From Odontesthes bonariensis (lineage: Eukaryota > Chordata > Actinopteri > Atheriniformes > Atherinopsidae): a DNA stretch of 64,000 bases. Within the stretch, counting starts at the first letter, position 1; every line of letters begins with the position of its first letter. Of this stretch, positions 1 to 12,267 are shown piece by piece. The notes below the pieces were generated by a model. That model worked only from the letters and a program-made list of their open reading frames with translations, searched no databases and was not told the DNA's origin. Both the position numbers and the translations under genes were made by a program. Where the stretch lies: positions 11,998,284 to 12,062,283 of the forward strand of contig NC_134526.1 of assembly GCF_027942865.1 (NCBI RefSeq), read 5' to 3'.

Positions 1-12
1 TGTGACACTTAC

Positions 13-2048
13 AAACTCATACAGAACATCCGTCCTTTCAGCAGCTGGCTGCTGCAGATACACAGATTTGGCTGGACGATGACTTTCCAGCTGCTTAAGG
101 ATCTCTTGGTCTTGTTCAGGATGCTTAATGGGTCTCTTCTGTTGGTCACTAACAGATTCAACATCGCAAATAAGATATTTGTCTTTTGTTAATGATGTGC
201 TAAATAAATATAGACATATTTCACACCTCTGCTGTTGTGGTTCCTGAAAAGAAATGCCCTGAGCGTATAGTGGGCTTTCCATTTTTGGTTTCCTGGACTG
301 CAGAGGTGAAAACTGCTGATCTTCCCACAGATGGCGTGAGTCATGGCCACATATAGACTCCACAGTGAGAGGTGGCTTCCCCTTCATTTCCTCTGCTTTT
401 GGACGAACTGTACATTTGTCAGGATGTTTATTCCCATTTCTACTCATCTCCCGCAGTTTTTGAAGTAATACGCTCTTGCCAGTCACTTCCCTGTGAGCAG
501 AGACGACAACATGAACTGTAACAAAATGAGCTGAAGCCAGGCATGACAAATGTTTTCTAATGCAGTTTTCTATGCTTACCTGCCATTCATTTGGGATCCT
601 GCGTGATCTTTAAGATTGTGTTTCTTTGCAGTTGTTTTTTCCTTTGGACTGTTGTGTTTGCCAGCCAATTTGAACTCTGATGAAAGATTTGGGGATGTCC
701 TTACTGGTTTTAATGAAGGATCAGGACATCGCAGGTCAATATAAACAGTTGGATGTTCCTGGTGACTCGTCGGCAGCTCTGCTCCCATCTTTGCCAGTGA
801 TTTGTTCCACACATTATCTTGTCTGCCAGAAACAAGTGATTACCCTTATCAATTACTATCATCTTACCGTTGTGGTCACAAAACAGTAAGATGACTTTGG
901 ATGTGACTTTAAGTACCTCACGCAGTTTGGATTTTCCGCAGGCTCCGACACAGACTGGTTATTGCAGAAAGCAGAAAGTCTATGCAGGATATTAGTCACC
1001 TTAGACTGGCTTTCTTCAGCATCTATGAACAGAGAGTGGATTGAAAGTACAGCACGTTTATCCAAAACATTCTGTATGGATGTCAGAATGACTTACCTGC
1101 ATGTGATTTCACAGTTTCAACTGATATACACCGCGGCATTGACAGTCTGTCGAACTTCATGTTCTTGAGGACATCATCCAGATCCCACTGGTCGAGTCTC
1201 TGAATGTACAGATCACAAGTGGAAATTTTTTCGTGTTTATAAAAAAGCAAAGGAATACATTTATCTGCATCATCAGTGACTTCTGAATTCATACGCCAGT
1301 TTCACTGAGCACACTCACTGCAAATGAGAGGATGGGGGCATTGGATTTTGTGTTGTCTGGTTTTAACGAGGCATCAGTCACCACCATACATTTGCTCTCA
1401 CCTGCCTGTAAGGGTTAAGAGAGGGGAAAGGATATTTTCATGCGTCTTGATTCTATTGCACTTTAATCAGGAAGGTGAAAGTTAAACCCACCACAACGGC
1501 AGCGTCAGAGCATTGTGTATACCACTGAGGAGTATCTTCTACAGTTTCAGCATCATCCAACTGTTTTAAAATATCATCTGGCCTGCTTGTCTGTGCTATT
1601 GGTTTCAACTGTTCCTGATTGAGAAAACACACACACACACACATTAAAAAATATCAACTGATTAACATTGTTTGTTTGCGCTTCATGACATCAGCGTCCG
1701 TCTTGGTGGAAGTATATTTCACAAACCTCTAGTTCAGGATATTCTAAAGAAAAACTGAAGTCTTCAGGGACCTCCAGTGAAAGACCAGCTGGTCTTTGAT
1801 GTATGGCGACAATCTCTTGAGTTTCAGGCTGTAATTTCAGAAGAATGCATTATTGGATGGTTTATATGCAATCAAATGTTATTTTTTTTGTTGCGTAGGT
1901 CTTTGTCAGTTAGCAGAAATCACTGCACTTTTAGAATAATAAAAAAAAAAAAAAAGCTTACTGCGGAAAAGTCCATGTCCATGGTAGGTGTGTTTTGTTT
2001 AACTTTCTCCAAGATTGAATTCCAACACGAAGAATGATTCGTATCCAT
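13..2048 (-). CDS. dnaaf8: Dynein axonemal assembly factor 8 (C16orf71-like), 5' part, partial
   Basis: DNAAF8 is a cytoplasmic factor linked to preassembly of axonemal dynein arms in motile cilia. Exons read on the minus strand: 2048-1962, 1828-1727, 1614-1492, 1405-1319, about 1282-1097, 1071-868, 822-580 and 490-13, where GTAAG follows and the gene leaves the window. Recognition rests on four blocks in the order I recall for human C16orf71: N-terminal CWNSILEKVKQNTPTMD, QRLDQWDLDDVLKNM, HPTVYIDLR and VTGKSVLLQKLREM. The rest is low-complexity and polar, with no catalytic domain, as is usual for this poorly conserved family. Exons 1-4 and 7-8 join in phase across introns of 86-133 bp. Exons 4-7 do not: the gaps are 36, 25 and 45 nt and the phases disagree (see findings). 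Neighbours are an RFX X-box upstream and igfals, which is also close to this region in human 16p13.3. The family call is fairly firm; whether this copy is intact is not. Confidence 0.8.
1626..1643. repeat. (AC)n microsatellite in dnaaf8 intron 2
   Basis: A dinucleotide run of about nine units. On the gene strand it is a (GT)n tract ending roughly a dozen bases before the exon 3 acceptor, so it replaces much of the polypyrimidine tract. Confidence 0.85.
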
Positions 2049-2136
2049 CTCTAGCTGGGAAAAAGGTCAGCAAGTAGGAGTCTTTATCGTTGCTTCCTCG
2101 TACCGCTTACCAGGCCGTTTACCTGAGCGATTCCTG

Positions 2137-2151
2137 GTTTCCCCTGGCAAC
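2137..2151 (-). promoter_or_regulatory. X-box (RFX-factor site) upstream of dnaaf8
   Basis: The minus strand reads GTTGCC-AGG-GGAAAC, a full match to the X-box consensus RYYNYY-N(1-3)-RRNRAC; the plus strand matches as well. It lies about 90 bp upstream of the dnaaf8 start codon. RFX2/3 factors bind X-boxes at promoters of ciliary genes, which fits the gene call. The site is seen in the sequence; that it functions is inference. Confidence 0.7.
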
Positions 2152-2743
2152 GAAACGCGTTCTTTTCCGGGACACGTGCGCTTCGTCAACTGTGTTGCAC
2201 TCAGGTGCTGCCAGAAATACTGGAACCAGTTCAGTCAACACACACTTTTAAGAGTAAAAGTATTCTACGTTTAAACAAACTATTTGTAACGTGACCAAAG
2301 TTTTACTTGATCGGGGGCAGGTTTGAGGTAGGTCACGCAAACAAGAGTTTGACGGCTCACTTTGACCGCAATTTTAAAAAGTATGCTAAATATTGACCGA
2401 CTATCTATATGGATGCTAGAATTCCGAATTTAAATTGAATCACTAGGAGACGATAGGTCACGTGTCAGAGTAAATTACTTATTGTGCTAAATGCATCTAT
2501 CTTTCTGACTACAGTATTTCTTTTAGATGGTGGTAACTAGAGCCAACATACAGACTATCCCCTTATAGTCTGATATGTGTTTGCTGTATTTGTCGTTGCA
2601 TAACTGTATAACTTGTCCTTATATTCACATCATATCTATCTTGCCCTCATTGAAGTTCAACCCAATTTTATTGTATCATAAAATTTCAAAATGTTGCAAT
2701 TGATAACAGGCAACCTCAGTAAATCCTTTCAGATGTTCACCTT

Positions 2744-2792
2744 AATAATCGTAATAATAATAATTATTATCATCATTATCATCATTATCATT
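2744..2792. repeat. ATA/ATC trinucleotide repeat
   Basis: A run of AAT, ATT and ATC triplets followed by T-rich sequence. It generates the isoleucine run in a spurious plus-strand ORF. Confidence 0.8.
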
Positions 2793-3508
2793 TTTACTTT
2801 CTGTTTTTTTTTGTTTTTTTTTAAATTAAGGATACATGATAATATTGGCAAGCCTTCGTTATCGAATGATAAGGGTTTTAGAGATTCTTATTTTTGTTTT
2901 TTACCCCATATATTTGATAATGGGATTATGTATAGTACCACATTGCAACTTTTTGGGGGGATAAATTTTGATGTAACTTCGCTGGACTCATTTTTTCCAG
3001 TGAATGTAAACAAATGTAAAAACAAAAAATGTTAGTGTGTGCCAGACTGTCACCATGGAGAAGGCTTGAATTCTATGTAATTAGGTGAAAACATTTTATT
3101 GTTACCAGCATCAGCAATCAGACAAATTCAGCTCGAAAACACAATATTGGATATTGTGAAAAATCAAATATGATGCCTCTTTAATTATCATATTTACAAA
3201 AAACATTCACAATGCATCACATTTTATCTTGTTTTTTGAAAATATCTACACCTGTATCTATGTCCAGCAACTCCTCACAAGTATTAAACAGAGGTCTTTG
3301 CAGTTCATCATGCTCTCTAATACTATTGTAAACTGAATTTGTACAAAGAATACTTGCTTAACATTTGATATTATTCATAAAAATGTCTTTGAAAATATTC
3401 TTAGCAATCTCTAAATATTTGTTTAAACAAATAGTTTCTGTAAAGGCATCAGTTTGCAATGATTTATCTGTTGATAATTGAAACTTAAAAAAAAGTCTTG
3501 ATTTTTCT

Positions 3509-3514
3509 TTTATT
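3509..3514 (-). promoter_or_regulatory. Candidate poly(A) signal of igfals
   Basis: AATAAA on the minus strand about 100 nt past the igfals stop codon. A second hexamer lies at 3095-3100, so a longer 3' UTR is possible. Confidence 0.4.
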
Positions 3515-3612
3515 AATATGAATGAATTTAAACTGTTGAATATATGATGTAGAGGCAGGTAACAGTTTCTCTACGGTGTAACAACCTATTGCTTAAACAT
3601 TTGTGTGTCTGC

Positions 3613-5343
3613 TTAGCAGCTTTGAAAGAATTCGCCATCCACATCCCGCAGGTCCTGACCAGCTAGACGTGGTGGGCTGGTGCATGTGATGTTGTTATAT
3701 ATGGTAATAGTTGTGTCAGGCTCTTCACCCTCTGCGTGGGTCTCCACCTGGCGAGGTACTACCAGTGGTTTCCTCAAGCTGTAGTTTCTGAGTGGAAGTA
3801 CGCTGCAGTCACATTTCCACCTGTTTCCTGACAGCAAAAGTTTTTCCATGCTCTCTGAGAAATTAGGGACCGTGCTTGTCAAGGCATTATCTCTCAGATC
3901 CAGATAACGGAGCCTTGGAAGTGACTGCTTTGTTCCATTCTGCAGAAACTGTCGACAGTCATTACTGGACAACAACAAGTACTCCAAATTCTTGAGGCCA
4001 GAGAAAGTGTTGGTTGGAAGAACCTCCAGCTTATTAAAACTTAAGTCTAGTCCCAGTAGGCCTACCAGATCCACAAAGCTCCGATACTCCACCACAGAGA
4101 TATTGTTGTGTTGAAGGAAAAGCCTCCGTAAACCAGAGAGCCCGGTGAAAGCTTGAGCTGTGATCCGTGTTAGGCAACCTCTGTCCAGATGTAGGCTGTG
4201 AAGCTTTGACAGTCCTTTGAACATTTGGTCTGGCAGACTGTTAAAGCAGCTCCCAGACAGGTTAATGACAGCCACATGAGACAAGCCTGTGAAACTACCC
4301 ATTTGTGCCTCCTGCACTTGATTGTGCTCTAGTTCTAAGACCTCGAGGTGGCCAAGCCCTTCAAAGATCCTGTCCCCCAGAGTTCGAATTCTGTTGTAAC
4401 TTAGTCGCAGTTCTTCCACGTACTGCAGATCGCGAAAGGTCCTGGGCCTAATACCCGTGATAGAGTTGTTGGAAAGACGCAGTACATGCAGACTGTGGAG
4501 GCCCAGGAATGTGTCGTCGTGGAGAGAAGTCAACTTGTTGTTTGTCAAATCCAGCCATCTGAGCGACTTCATGCCTACAAAAGCTCTGGGTACCACAGTC
4601 GCAATTTGATTCCGGGCCAAATAAAGTTTTTGCAGTTTAGTGAGTTTAACAAATACATTGGCTTTAATGACTTTGAGGTAATTTCCAGTTAGGTCTAGCT
4701 CTTTAAGCTCAACAAGATTTTGGAAGAGCTGTGGCTGCAAGTAAGCAAGTCTATTCCCTGCGAGAATGAGCTCTCGCAGACCTTGTAGGTCATGGAAAGC
4801 AGTCTCTGGTAAGACTGTCAGTGAGTTCCACCCCAAGTTGAGAAGCCACATGTGCGAGAGCCCAGCAAACAGTCTTTCCTCAATGCGACTGATCTGGTTG
4901 TTATGCAGACTAAGTGATCCTAGGTTAGGTGTATTTTGGAAAATTATGCCTGGTAAAGCCCGGATTCGATTTCGCTCAAGGTGAATGTGCGCTAGGGTTC
5001 TGAGGCCTTTGAAAGCCTGAGGGTCAAGGGTTATCAGCTGGCCACTCTGCAGATTCAAAAAGTCCAGAGTGGTTAGTTCCCTGAAAGATGCTGCTGGGAG
5101 GGAGGTGAACAGATTTCCATCCAGCCAGAGAGAGTGAGTGGATGGTGGCATGTCAGTAGGTACTTGTGTAAAGTTACGAGTACTGCAGTACATGTTGAGC
5201 TCCAAGCTGTAGTCATCATGCATACAGATGCAGCCCTTAGAGCAGGGAATTGGATCTTCGACTACCTTCTGTCCTGCTTTGTCTGGGTCTGGCAGTGCCA
5301 GTGATGCTCCCAGTACCCACACCAGCAGTACAAAGGTTTGCAT
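3613..5343 (-). CDS. igfals: IGF-binding protein complex acid-labile subunit
   Basis: A secreted leucine-rich-repeat glycoprotein that joins IGF and IGFBP-3/5 into the long-lived ternary complex in plasma; the main source is liver under growth-hormone control. The 576-residue ORF lies in one exon. Residues 1-16 are a hydrophobic signal peptide. Cys34, 38, 40 and 53 form the LRRNT cap. About 19-20 repeats with the LxxLxLxxNxL pattern span roughly residues 67-508. An LRRCT cap follows (WKCDC at 509-513, Cys554, Cys576). The C-terminus (YNNITCTSPP, then QDLRDVDGEFFQSC) matches the IGFALS ending and separates it from CPN2, LRRC15 and other relatives. Several N-glycosylation sequons are visible (NFT, NLS, NGT, NYS, NIT). 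A splice acceptor (CCACAG) ends 5 nt before the ATG, so a 5' non-coding exon lies upstream. The length is slightly below the roughly 600 residues of mammals. Confidence 0.95.
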   Translation of the reverse strand: MQTFVLLVWVLGASLALPDPDKAGQKVVEDPIPCSKGCICMHDDYSLELNMYCSTRNFTQVPTDMPPSTHSLWLDGNLFTSLPAASFRELTTLDFLNLQSGQLITLDPQAFKGLRTLAHIHLERNRIRALPGIIFQNTPNLGSLSLHNNQISRIEERLFAGLSHMWLLNLGWNSLTVLPETAFHDLQGLRELILAGNRLAYLQPQLFQNLVELKELDLTGNYLKVIKANVFVKLTKLQKLYLARNQIATVVPRAFVGMKSLRWLDLTNNKLTSLHDDTFLGLHSLHVLRLSNNSITGIRPRTFRDLQYVEELRLSYNRIRTLGDRIFEGLGHLEVLELEHNQVQEAQMGSFTGLSHVAVINLSGSCFNSLPDQMFKGLSKLHSLHLDRGCLTRITAQAFTGLSGLRRLFLQHNNISVVEYRSFVDLVGLLGLDLSFNKLEVLPTNTFSGLKNLEYLLLSSNDCRQFLQNGTKQSLPRLRYLDLRDNALTSTVPNFSESMEKLLLSGNRWKCDCSVLPLRNYSLRKPLVVPRQVETHAEGEEPDTTITIYNNITCTSPPRLAGQDLRDVDGEFFQSC

Positions 5344-5487
5344 ACCAGCTGTGGAAAAAGTATTAATATCAAATTATAGATACTCTGTAACTTCACTACA
5401 AACTACACAATGCTGTAAAAGCCTTTTGTTTTCAAAAGAAAATTTGAATTAGTTTCCATGCTTAAATGTCTAATTCAGATTGCTTAC

Positions 5488-5560
5488 CTCAAATCCCCGT
5501 GGTCTTAATTCAAGGTGAACAGGCTGTGGAATACTGAATGACTGATCCTTGTGCAATTGT
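5488..5560 (-). other. igfals: Probable 5' UTR exon of igfals (left end only)
   Basis: A minus-strand donor GAG|GTAAGC puts an exon end at 5488. It pairs with the acceptor ending at 5349 across a 139-bp intron directly before the start codon. The upstream limit is not visible; 5560 is arbitrary. The exon contributes no coding sequence to the ORF given. Confidence 0.4.
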
Positions 5561-6510
5561 TTGTATGGTGAATGGAGGGTTGCTGTCAAGCCCTCAAACT
5601 TTTTTTTAAAAGCCAGTTGGACAGAATGTTTGCTATTAACCCATTCATTTCCAATAGACTTATCAGAAATGTGTACGTTTCCTTTTATTACTCTTTTTTT
5701 TTTTTAGAATTCTCTGTCTGCTTTCTTAGCTTCCAGTCTCCAATAACATTATCTACTTCAGTGCTTCTGCTGCATTAAGTGATTAAACTGTTACAGTGTG
5801 TGCAATATGAATACACTTCATAATGCTGTGCTGTTGCTTTAACTTTGCTGAATTTAATTTGCTGAAGCAAAGTATTACATTTACAGGCTGCTTGGTTGTT
5901 TGCACGTTTCCCTCCCAAATACTGTTTTAAAAACTGGTTAAGGGCTTTAACAGAGGTTGCTGTTGGGTATTTACTAAAGTCGGGCTCCTGTCACTGAGAG
6001 CATTTACCTTAGATTTTATCTGATATACAGTGTTGAAGGGATAAGATGAACCCAGTGCACTAGATCTTTGACTGAATGTATGGCTTTTTTTTATTTACCC
6101 TTCAATAACACAAAATTGTATTTCACGTTGCCATTGAAAATTGGAAACTTGGCTTTAACCATTTACCAAACTCTTTGTCATCCAATCAATTGTTTGCACC
6201 TATTTGCACAATACAGACAGCTTCATATTACATAAAAACTGAATGCTGTTACTGCTTCATTCACTCGGTTGTCCGGAAGATGAGTAACAGAAATGACAGA
6301 AGTCCATTTCCTAATCACATGTGTGATTGTAATGACTAACTTTCTGTTGACTTTTTCCCTTGGTATCAGGGTTCTTTAGGCAACCATGAACTGGTCATGC
6401 TCTGAGGGGCAAACAAATCTAGATAATACTTTGTCCTTGCACATGAATTTTATTGATTAACCTGGTGCGACTGGATTTATTATGCTTAATACTTGCTTTA
6501 AATATCTAAT

Positions 6511-6529
6511 ATTCACTGTTTCAGTGAAT
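6511..6529. promoter_or_regulatory. GAS-like (STAT) motif inside a small palindrome upstream of igfals
   Basis: TTCAGTGAA at 6520-6528 fits TTCN3GAA and lies within an 8-bp inverted repeat with a 3-nt centre, about 1 kb upstream of the putative first igfals exon. Mammalian IGFALS is induced by growth hormone through a STAT5 site. A match this short is expected by chance every few kb, so confidence is low. Confidence 0.2.
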
Positions 6530-9500
6530 TTTATAGTGAAAAGTTTCAATATGTGACGCTAAGTTGCACTTAGCAGATTTATTGACAAATAAATTTCCTG
6601 ACTGATAATTGTTTTGTATTGGAAATACGGTGTTTTTTTAATTACCCATATTTTATTCAAGATAATAAGTTCATAAGATATATATGTGTTCTAATGACAA
6701 CTAAAATTTTGTTTAAAGATTGTGTAGATTAGGATTAGTAATTCATTTTCATACCTGAGGCACAATTTAGCTGATTTCAGAGATTCTCGACAATTTGTTA
6801 TTTTTATGTTGCATACATTGGAATTTTATTGATGATGAAATACATCTGTCAGATGTCAAAAGGTAAGATGTTTTGTTTTTAACAACACGTTAATAGAATA
6901 TGGCTCCTTGTCTAAACCTTTTTTAACATGTGTAGGATCATTGTGAAAAATCATGACTTGTTTTTGTGAAAACTCAGGAGGCTCATAAGTATGAATTGGC
7001 TTGCCTGAAGAGAGCACTGCAGGTCTGTTATCACATCTTGGTCCAAGAGCTTTTGTATGTTCCTTCTCTGTAATAGGTTTGTTTAGAATATTTAAACAAA
7101 ACTATTTCTTATCTTTGAAATAAAATCTTTTATCATATAATTATTTTATGTTGCATTCACAATATAGAGATGTTGCCGTTGTCATATACGCTGATGTTTG
7201 AGGTTGCACGATTTAGTTTTTTTTAATGTTGTGAATGATAAATAGTTTTATTAACAGGAAAAAGAAAAAATTGCAGTTTTCCCTGTAGTTTCAGTAACAA
7301 AAAAAAAAAAAAAAAGCCATGTGGAATGGCTTCCATACTGAGCTGTTTCATGATTGTTGCTCCCCTGACAAACACCTCTAATTGGCTCATTTCTCAGCAC
7401 TCAATCTAACACAACAGTTTTCTGCTTTGTTGGTTGCTGAGAGCTCTCTGAGTGGAGATGAGGAGTCTTAATAGTGAGCCGCAGAGCCTGCAGGCAAGGC
7501 TTTACATTTTTGCTGGTCTGTGCCTTGTTTCAAGAAGTATAATTTTCCCTAAATATATCTGGATAGATTTTATGCCTCTTCAGCAGCAGAAAACAGACCA
7601 GAATGGATGGATGCATGAGATGTGTTGAAAATCTTCAAACCTCCTTCACTCTACAGGATATAAACACCAGGGAATTGTTACAATGCCAAATAAGTAGATT
7701 ACAATTCTGCATAATGAGCTTTCTGTCAAATATAATTGCAGCTTTGTCAGACCAAATTGTTTATCTATCAACACCGCTCTCACCCATTTTTAAGGCTACT
7801 TTCCAGAAAGAATTGCAGTTACAACTGATTCAGTTTAGAAGACAAAGATCTACCATGTCATTCTTATTGCACTGCATTTTTGTAAAGCAAATGTAGCCAA
7901 ACACCACCATTATACTCATAGCCTCAGATTTCTAAATGTCAGCTGAATCTAGTAAACACTGTAAACTTTCTAATTGAAAAACCCATGTTGGGAAGTGATA
8001 TTCACACCTCCTGTGCTGTTGCAGTGGGCCTCGGGAAATGCATTATTCTGGACTCTCAGATCGGTCTCATGTGTTGCAAATAACATGGTGCATATGGTGC
8101 ATGGAAGGCAGCCAAAGGGACTGAATTCCTCTCTGTGCTCTGAGAACATCTGACATAGAAAAGAAAAGGAAAGAGAACGGTTAAAGGATGGAGCTCTGCT
8201 ATTAGCTTGGTGGAGAGACTTAATTACTTAAAGTGTCTTCTTTGTCCTCAGCAGAGACTTGAGATGAGAACAATCCAGCCTCCCTAACACACGCAAAAGC
8301 TTTCCTTTCTTTTAATTTGCCAATAGTTTCTGCCAACACTGCCATCCACTGGTGGATAGTTGAACTGTTATCCCTATTAGTGATTTCAAAACATGTCTGA
8401 GAAAGATGGCTTTATGAAGCTATTGTTCGGTGGCCTATCCCTCATTAAGGTGATGCAGGTTCAGTGCTGCTGTGAACCCTTGTGCAACATCACCCTTTGA
8501 CAGCCACAGACCCTCAACACCCCTGCAGTGGCTATTAATAACACTTGGAGCTCACAGTCGATTGCTGCTTTCTAGTAGGAGAGAGAACGAACTGGCTTTG
8601 TTTTGACATCTGGAAGGTGCTGGAACTTGGCCACAGTTTGTTAACTGATTATGACCAGAACAAATCATTTCCAGCTCAGTATGTCACATAGCCTTATCAT
8701 TACAAGAAAATATGTATATTGGGGAACTCAGTCTGAGGTCAGTTGTGCTTCTCAATTCCACTTTTTTATATCCTCATGTGACAAAATGCTGGCCCACATA
8801 CAGTAAGTAGGTTGACCCAAAAAGGGCTGACATATACAAAGCTATTGTGCATTTTTAAAGCTCCAATTGCAATGATTTAAACCTTAATAAAGCCTTTAAA
8901 AACAACTATATATCTACACTGCAACTGTGAAGTAGTCACCATTCTCAAATCTGTGATAGAATTCAACATTCTTGAATTATGACTAATGAAACGGCCAAAT
9001 CTTTGGTCACGTTTAGTTGTGGATCACTAAAAGTTCACTTAGGCCAACATGCCTAAACAAATTTTTACTCTCGTCAAGCATAATGTGGCTGCTTTTTTCC
9101 CTTCCAAACAATGCAAATCTATGCTGTAATCAAAGCTAAAAATAGAGTGTGGAAGTAGAAGTGTATGTGTGTGAAAACCAAAGTGGTTTGTGGAACAAGG
9201 TTAAAAATGGCTGCATATGTGACGACCGTTTGCAACTTCAAAACTAAAATCTGAGATAAATAATTGAATAATTTTTTGACACTGATACAGTCCTTGCTCT
9301 TCTGATCATATGCAAACCAATACAACCATCTCTTTTTTACAGATTGCTTCCTCCTTGCCATTGTTCTTCTTCAGACTATCTCCAAACTTCTCTCTAAATG
9401 TCTAAAGCAAAGAATTTACTTTGGACCTTGATCGTGTCTTCCTGCGGTTGTTATTACTGATGCCTGGATGAACATCAGTGTGATATCCTCACAAACTGAG

Positions 9501-12267
9501 CATTAAAAGGAAAGGTGTAGGTTGAATTAAAACTTCAATTTGAAGTAAAACAGGGTCAGACTTGCTGTTCTTGGTCAACTCACAAGCAACACCCCTCAAA
9601 AATATACTAAGTTAATATAAGTTATTGTCTTTACCCTCAAGACTTATTCCTTACAATCATCTGTACAGCCTGTATCTACATTTGTCAGTGTGTAAAGCCA
9701 AAATAAAAAGCTTTGAGCATGTTTACCCATTCCTATTATTTCTTAGGTCATGTAAAAAGTGCATTACAGCTTTATTTAATGTCTAAAAATCTTGCATTTT
9801 TATGCCATTGACATATAATCAAGATTTTTCTCAGACCTGCGCACTGATGTGCCCCTGTGTCTGACTGAACTGGGTCACTGTGCTGATTTAATTTCCAAAG
9901 GGAACCACCTTGGCGGTAGGAAACATGATTTGCTAATTAACAAAAGTGTCTCCTGGCATTTTCAAGAAAATGACGGTGTTCTCAGAGGGTTGGCAAAACT
10001 TTTGAGTGAGAACCATGATGTAAACAGTACTAATCTATATTAAAAGTCTCCATGTCAAATGATCTAACTAGTGTAGTACTAGAGTGAAAAAGAAAGTATT
10101 TTAATAAAATGTGTCCTCTGTCAGCACTCAGTGTTCACATTTCTTTCATTTTGTAGGTGCTGTACTACTTCTGCAATGTAATGATTAAATTCCTTTGGTT
10201 GGGGGTATTTTCAAGAATGTTTCTTAAAAAAAAAAAGTGTAGGCAAGATATATCCATCTTAGAATATATAATATAAGAAGAAGATATCTTTCTTCATGTT
10301 TGTTTATTATACCAGCATCACAACTGCAATTTTGTTCCCCTTTTATAGCACATTAAGCAAGAAAGAGATAACTCAGTTGAGCTTTTTCAATTATTCAAAA
10401 ACTATGTTAGCTGAGATTACTCACTAATTTATGTTTTTTTTTTATCTTAATTTTGCAGAAACCTGTTTACAAAAGCATTTAATCAACTATGAACTGTCCC
10501 AGATCACACACAAAAAAATTTCAAAGCTCCACAGTTAAATCAAAACACAAGTTTTAAGTGTAGTTTCAGGTCATTTATTACAACAAAAGTGGCATTTTAG
10601 AAATCCAAGGTTTCAACAAGACAGTTGCATCATGGGAATTATATTTCACAACATAAACACATATGGTGAATATCTAAGACGATAAGATGACCGTCTTAAC
10701 GCAACGGCTGTGATTATTTCTAACAGGGGATGTGAAAACAATGAAACCTTGTATAATACAGAAAAATTCATAACAACATTGATCCGAGTAATTACACAAT
10801 GAAACAAATATTCTGATAATGAAAGGATAGCCATCATATTGAACAGTAATAGACTTGTGATTATTTGGGCTTTTAAAACTATACCATAATATGAAAGTGC
10901 TGCAGTGTTTTTAACTAATGCAGGATGCAGTTCAAACAGTTATCGGAGAGATGCCATTTTTAACATCAGCATTAATCATAAATCTCTGAGTAATTATAAT
11001 ATGCTATTGTTTATTAAGAGTGATTCTGATATTGTTGACTAGGAAACAAACAATTGTAATTTACAAAACATCAACAGGCAATGGTAGAGACAATAGAATA
11101 TTGTTTGGATAGATAAAAATCTGATTTCATGTAACCATAAAATAAGTATTTATATAAATGATCACTTATCTGACAGAATAATCCATTTATTGGAAAATAG
11201 TGCATAAAGTCTGTTAGAATATCGACACTACCCAAATACAAGAGTGTGTATAATTGATCATGTTTTCATATATATATATTAGTTGTGTTATAGATGAGAA
11301 TTTGAGAAGACATAAATTAACTGTTCCATTTGCTGTTTCCACTTTCTTCTTGCTCTTCGTGCAACTTTATCTCAGCTGCATCAATGACATTATATTTTGC
11401 TGCATGAACATCCTGTTTTCAGTATTTTACTTGGAAATAAGACACGTAATCAACTACACCTGATAACCCAGGTTATTAAAAACCTTTGGCAGGTGCAGAT
11501 GAAAATGATGTAAATCTTGTTGCGGGGGTCAAATGTAGGACCCATTTGTTTGACAAAGTTTTTATATTCACTAAAACCATCATACTCACCACTTCTTTGT
11601 AGGCTATTCGGAACAGATACAGTCATCAAATGATGGCAAATGTTTAACAAAAGCCAACAACTTTAACAAAGACTAAAACGTTGTTGCTCATCTTCACACT
11701 CAAAACTTTTGTCGGTAGAGCCATGGAATACAAACAATAGAAGCAATCTCTATTCTAAAACTGGCGCTTGATGTTCCAAGGATAATCACACATGTGATGC
11801 GAGGCACTATTACACCAATGCAACAGATGTGTGTCACTCTGCAGTTATTGAATGTTTAGTTAGCTATGTGTAAAGTTACACTTGGCAGTGACTTGGTTTT
11901 GATTGCACTTTGACATTTCCTTTTAAATAAGACATTTAACACTGTAAAAACTGACACTACTGACATTACTTCCATTAGTTTTAAATGGACTTTTTAATGA
12001 GTCATTAGAATTAACAGCAACACTGTTACAGTCCTTTGTCTTATAAGAGCACTGAATAATAAACTCATTTGAATTCCTCAAAAAGCATGGTATTTTGTAA
12101 ACAAAGATGAACAACTTACAACCCTGTTTCTTAAAAAGCTTGAATGGCTTGAATGTGCCTCTTTCATTGTAATTTTCATTTCATAAAGTGCCATCTGTTT
12201 TCAATGGAGAACACGTCTGGATTGCAGATAAACCAATTTCACACTGGTAACATGCTTTCCTTTCTCA

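Larger units (their letters stand above)
2152..3612. other. Intergenic DNA between dnaaf8 and the igfals stop codon
   Basis: AT-rich, with no credible ORF. It includes a trinucleotide ATA/ATC stretch at 2744-2792; the 114-codon reading frame across it is low complexity. The right part is probably igfals 3' UTR. Minus-strand AATAAA hexamers lie at 3509-3514, about 100 nt after the stop, and at 3095-3100. Confidence 0.6.

Noticed and set aside
2691..3035. 114-codon ORF with an isoleucine/phenylalanine-rich start
   Set aside because: Low-complexity trinucleotide and poly(T) sequence; looks hydrophobic only because it is T-rich.
3613..5343. CPN2 or LRRC15 as the identity of the LRR gene
   Set aside because: The C-terminal cap and QDLRD...FFQSC ending fit IGFALS.
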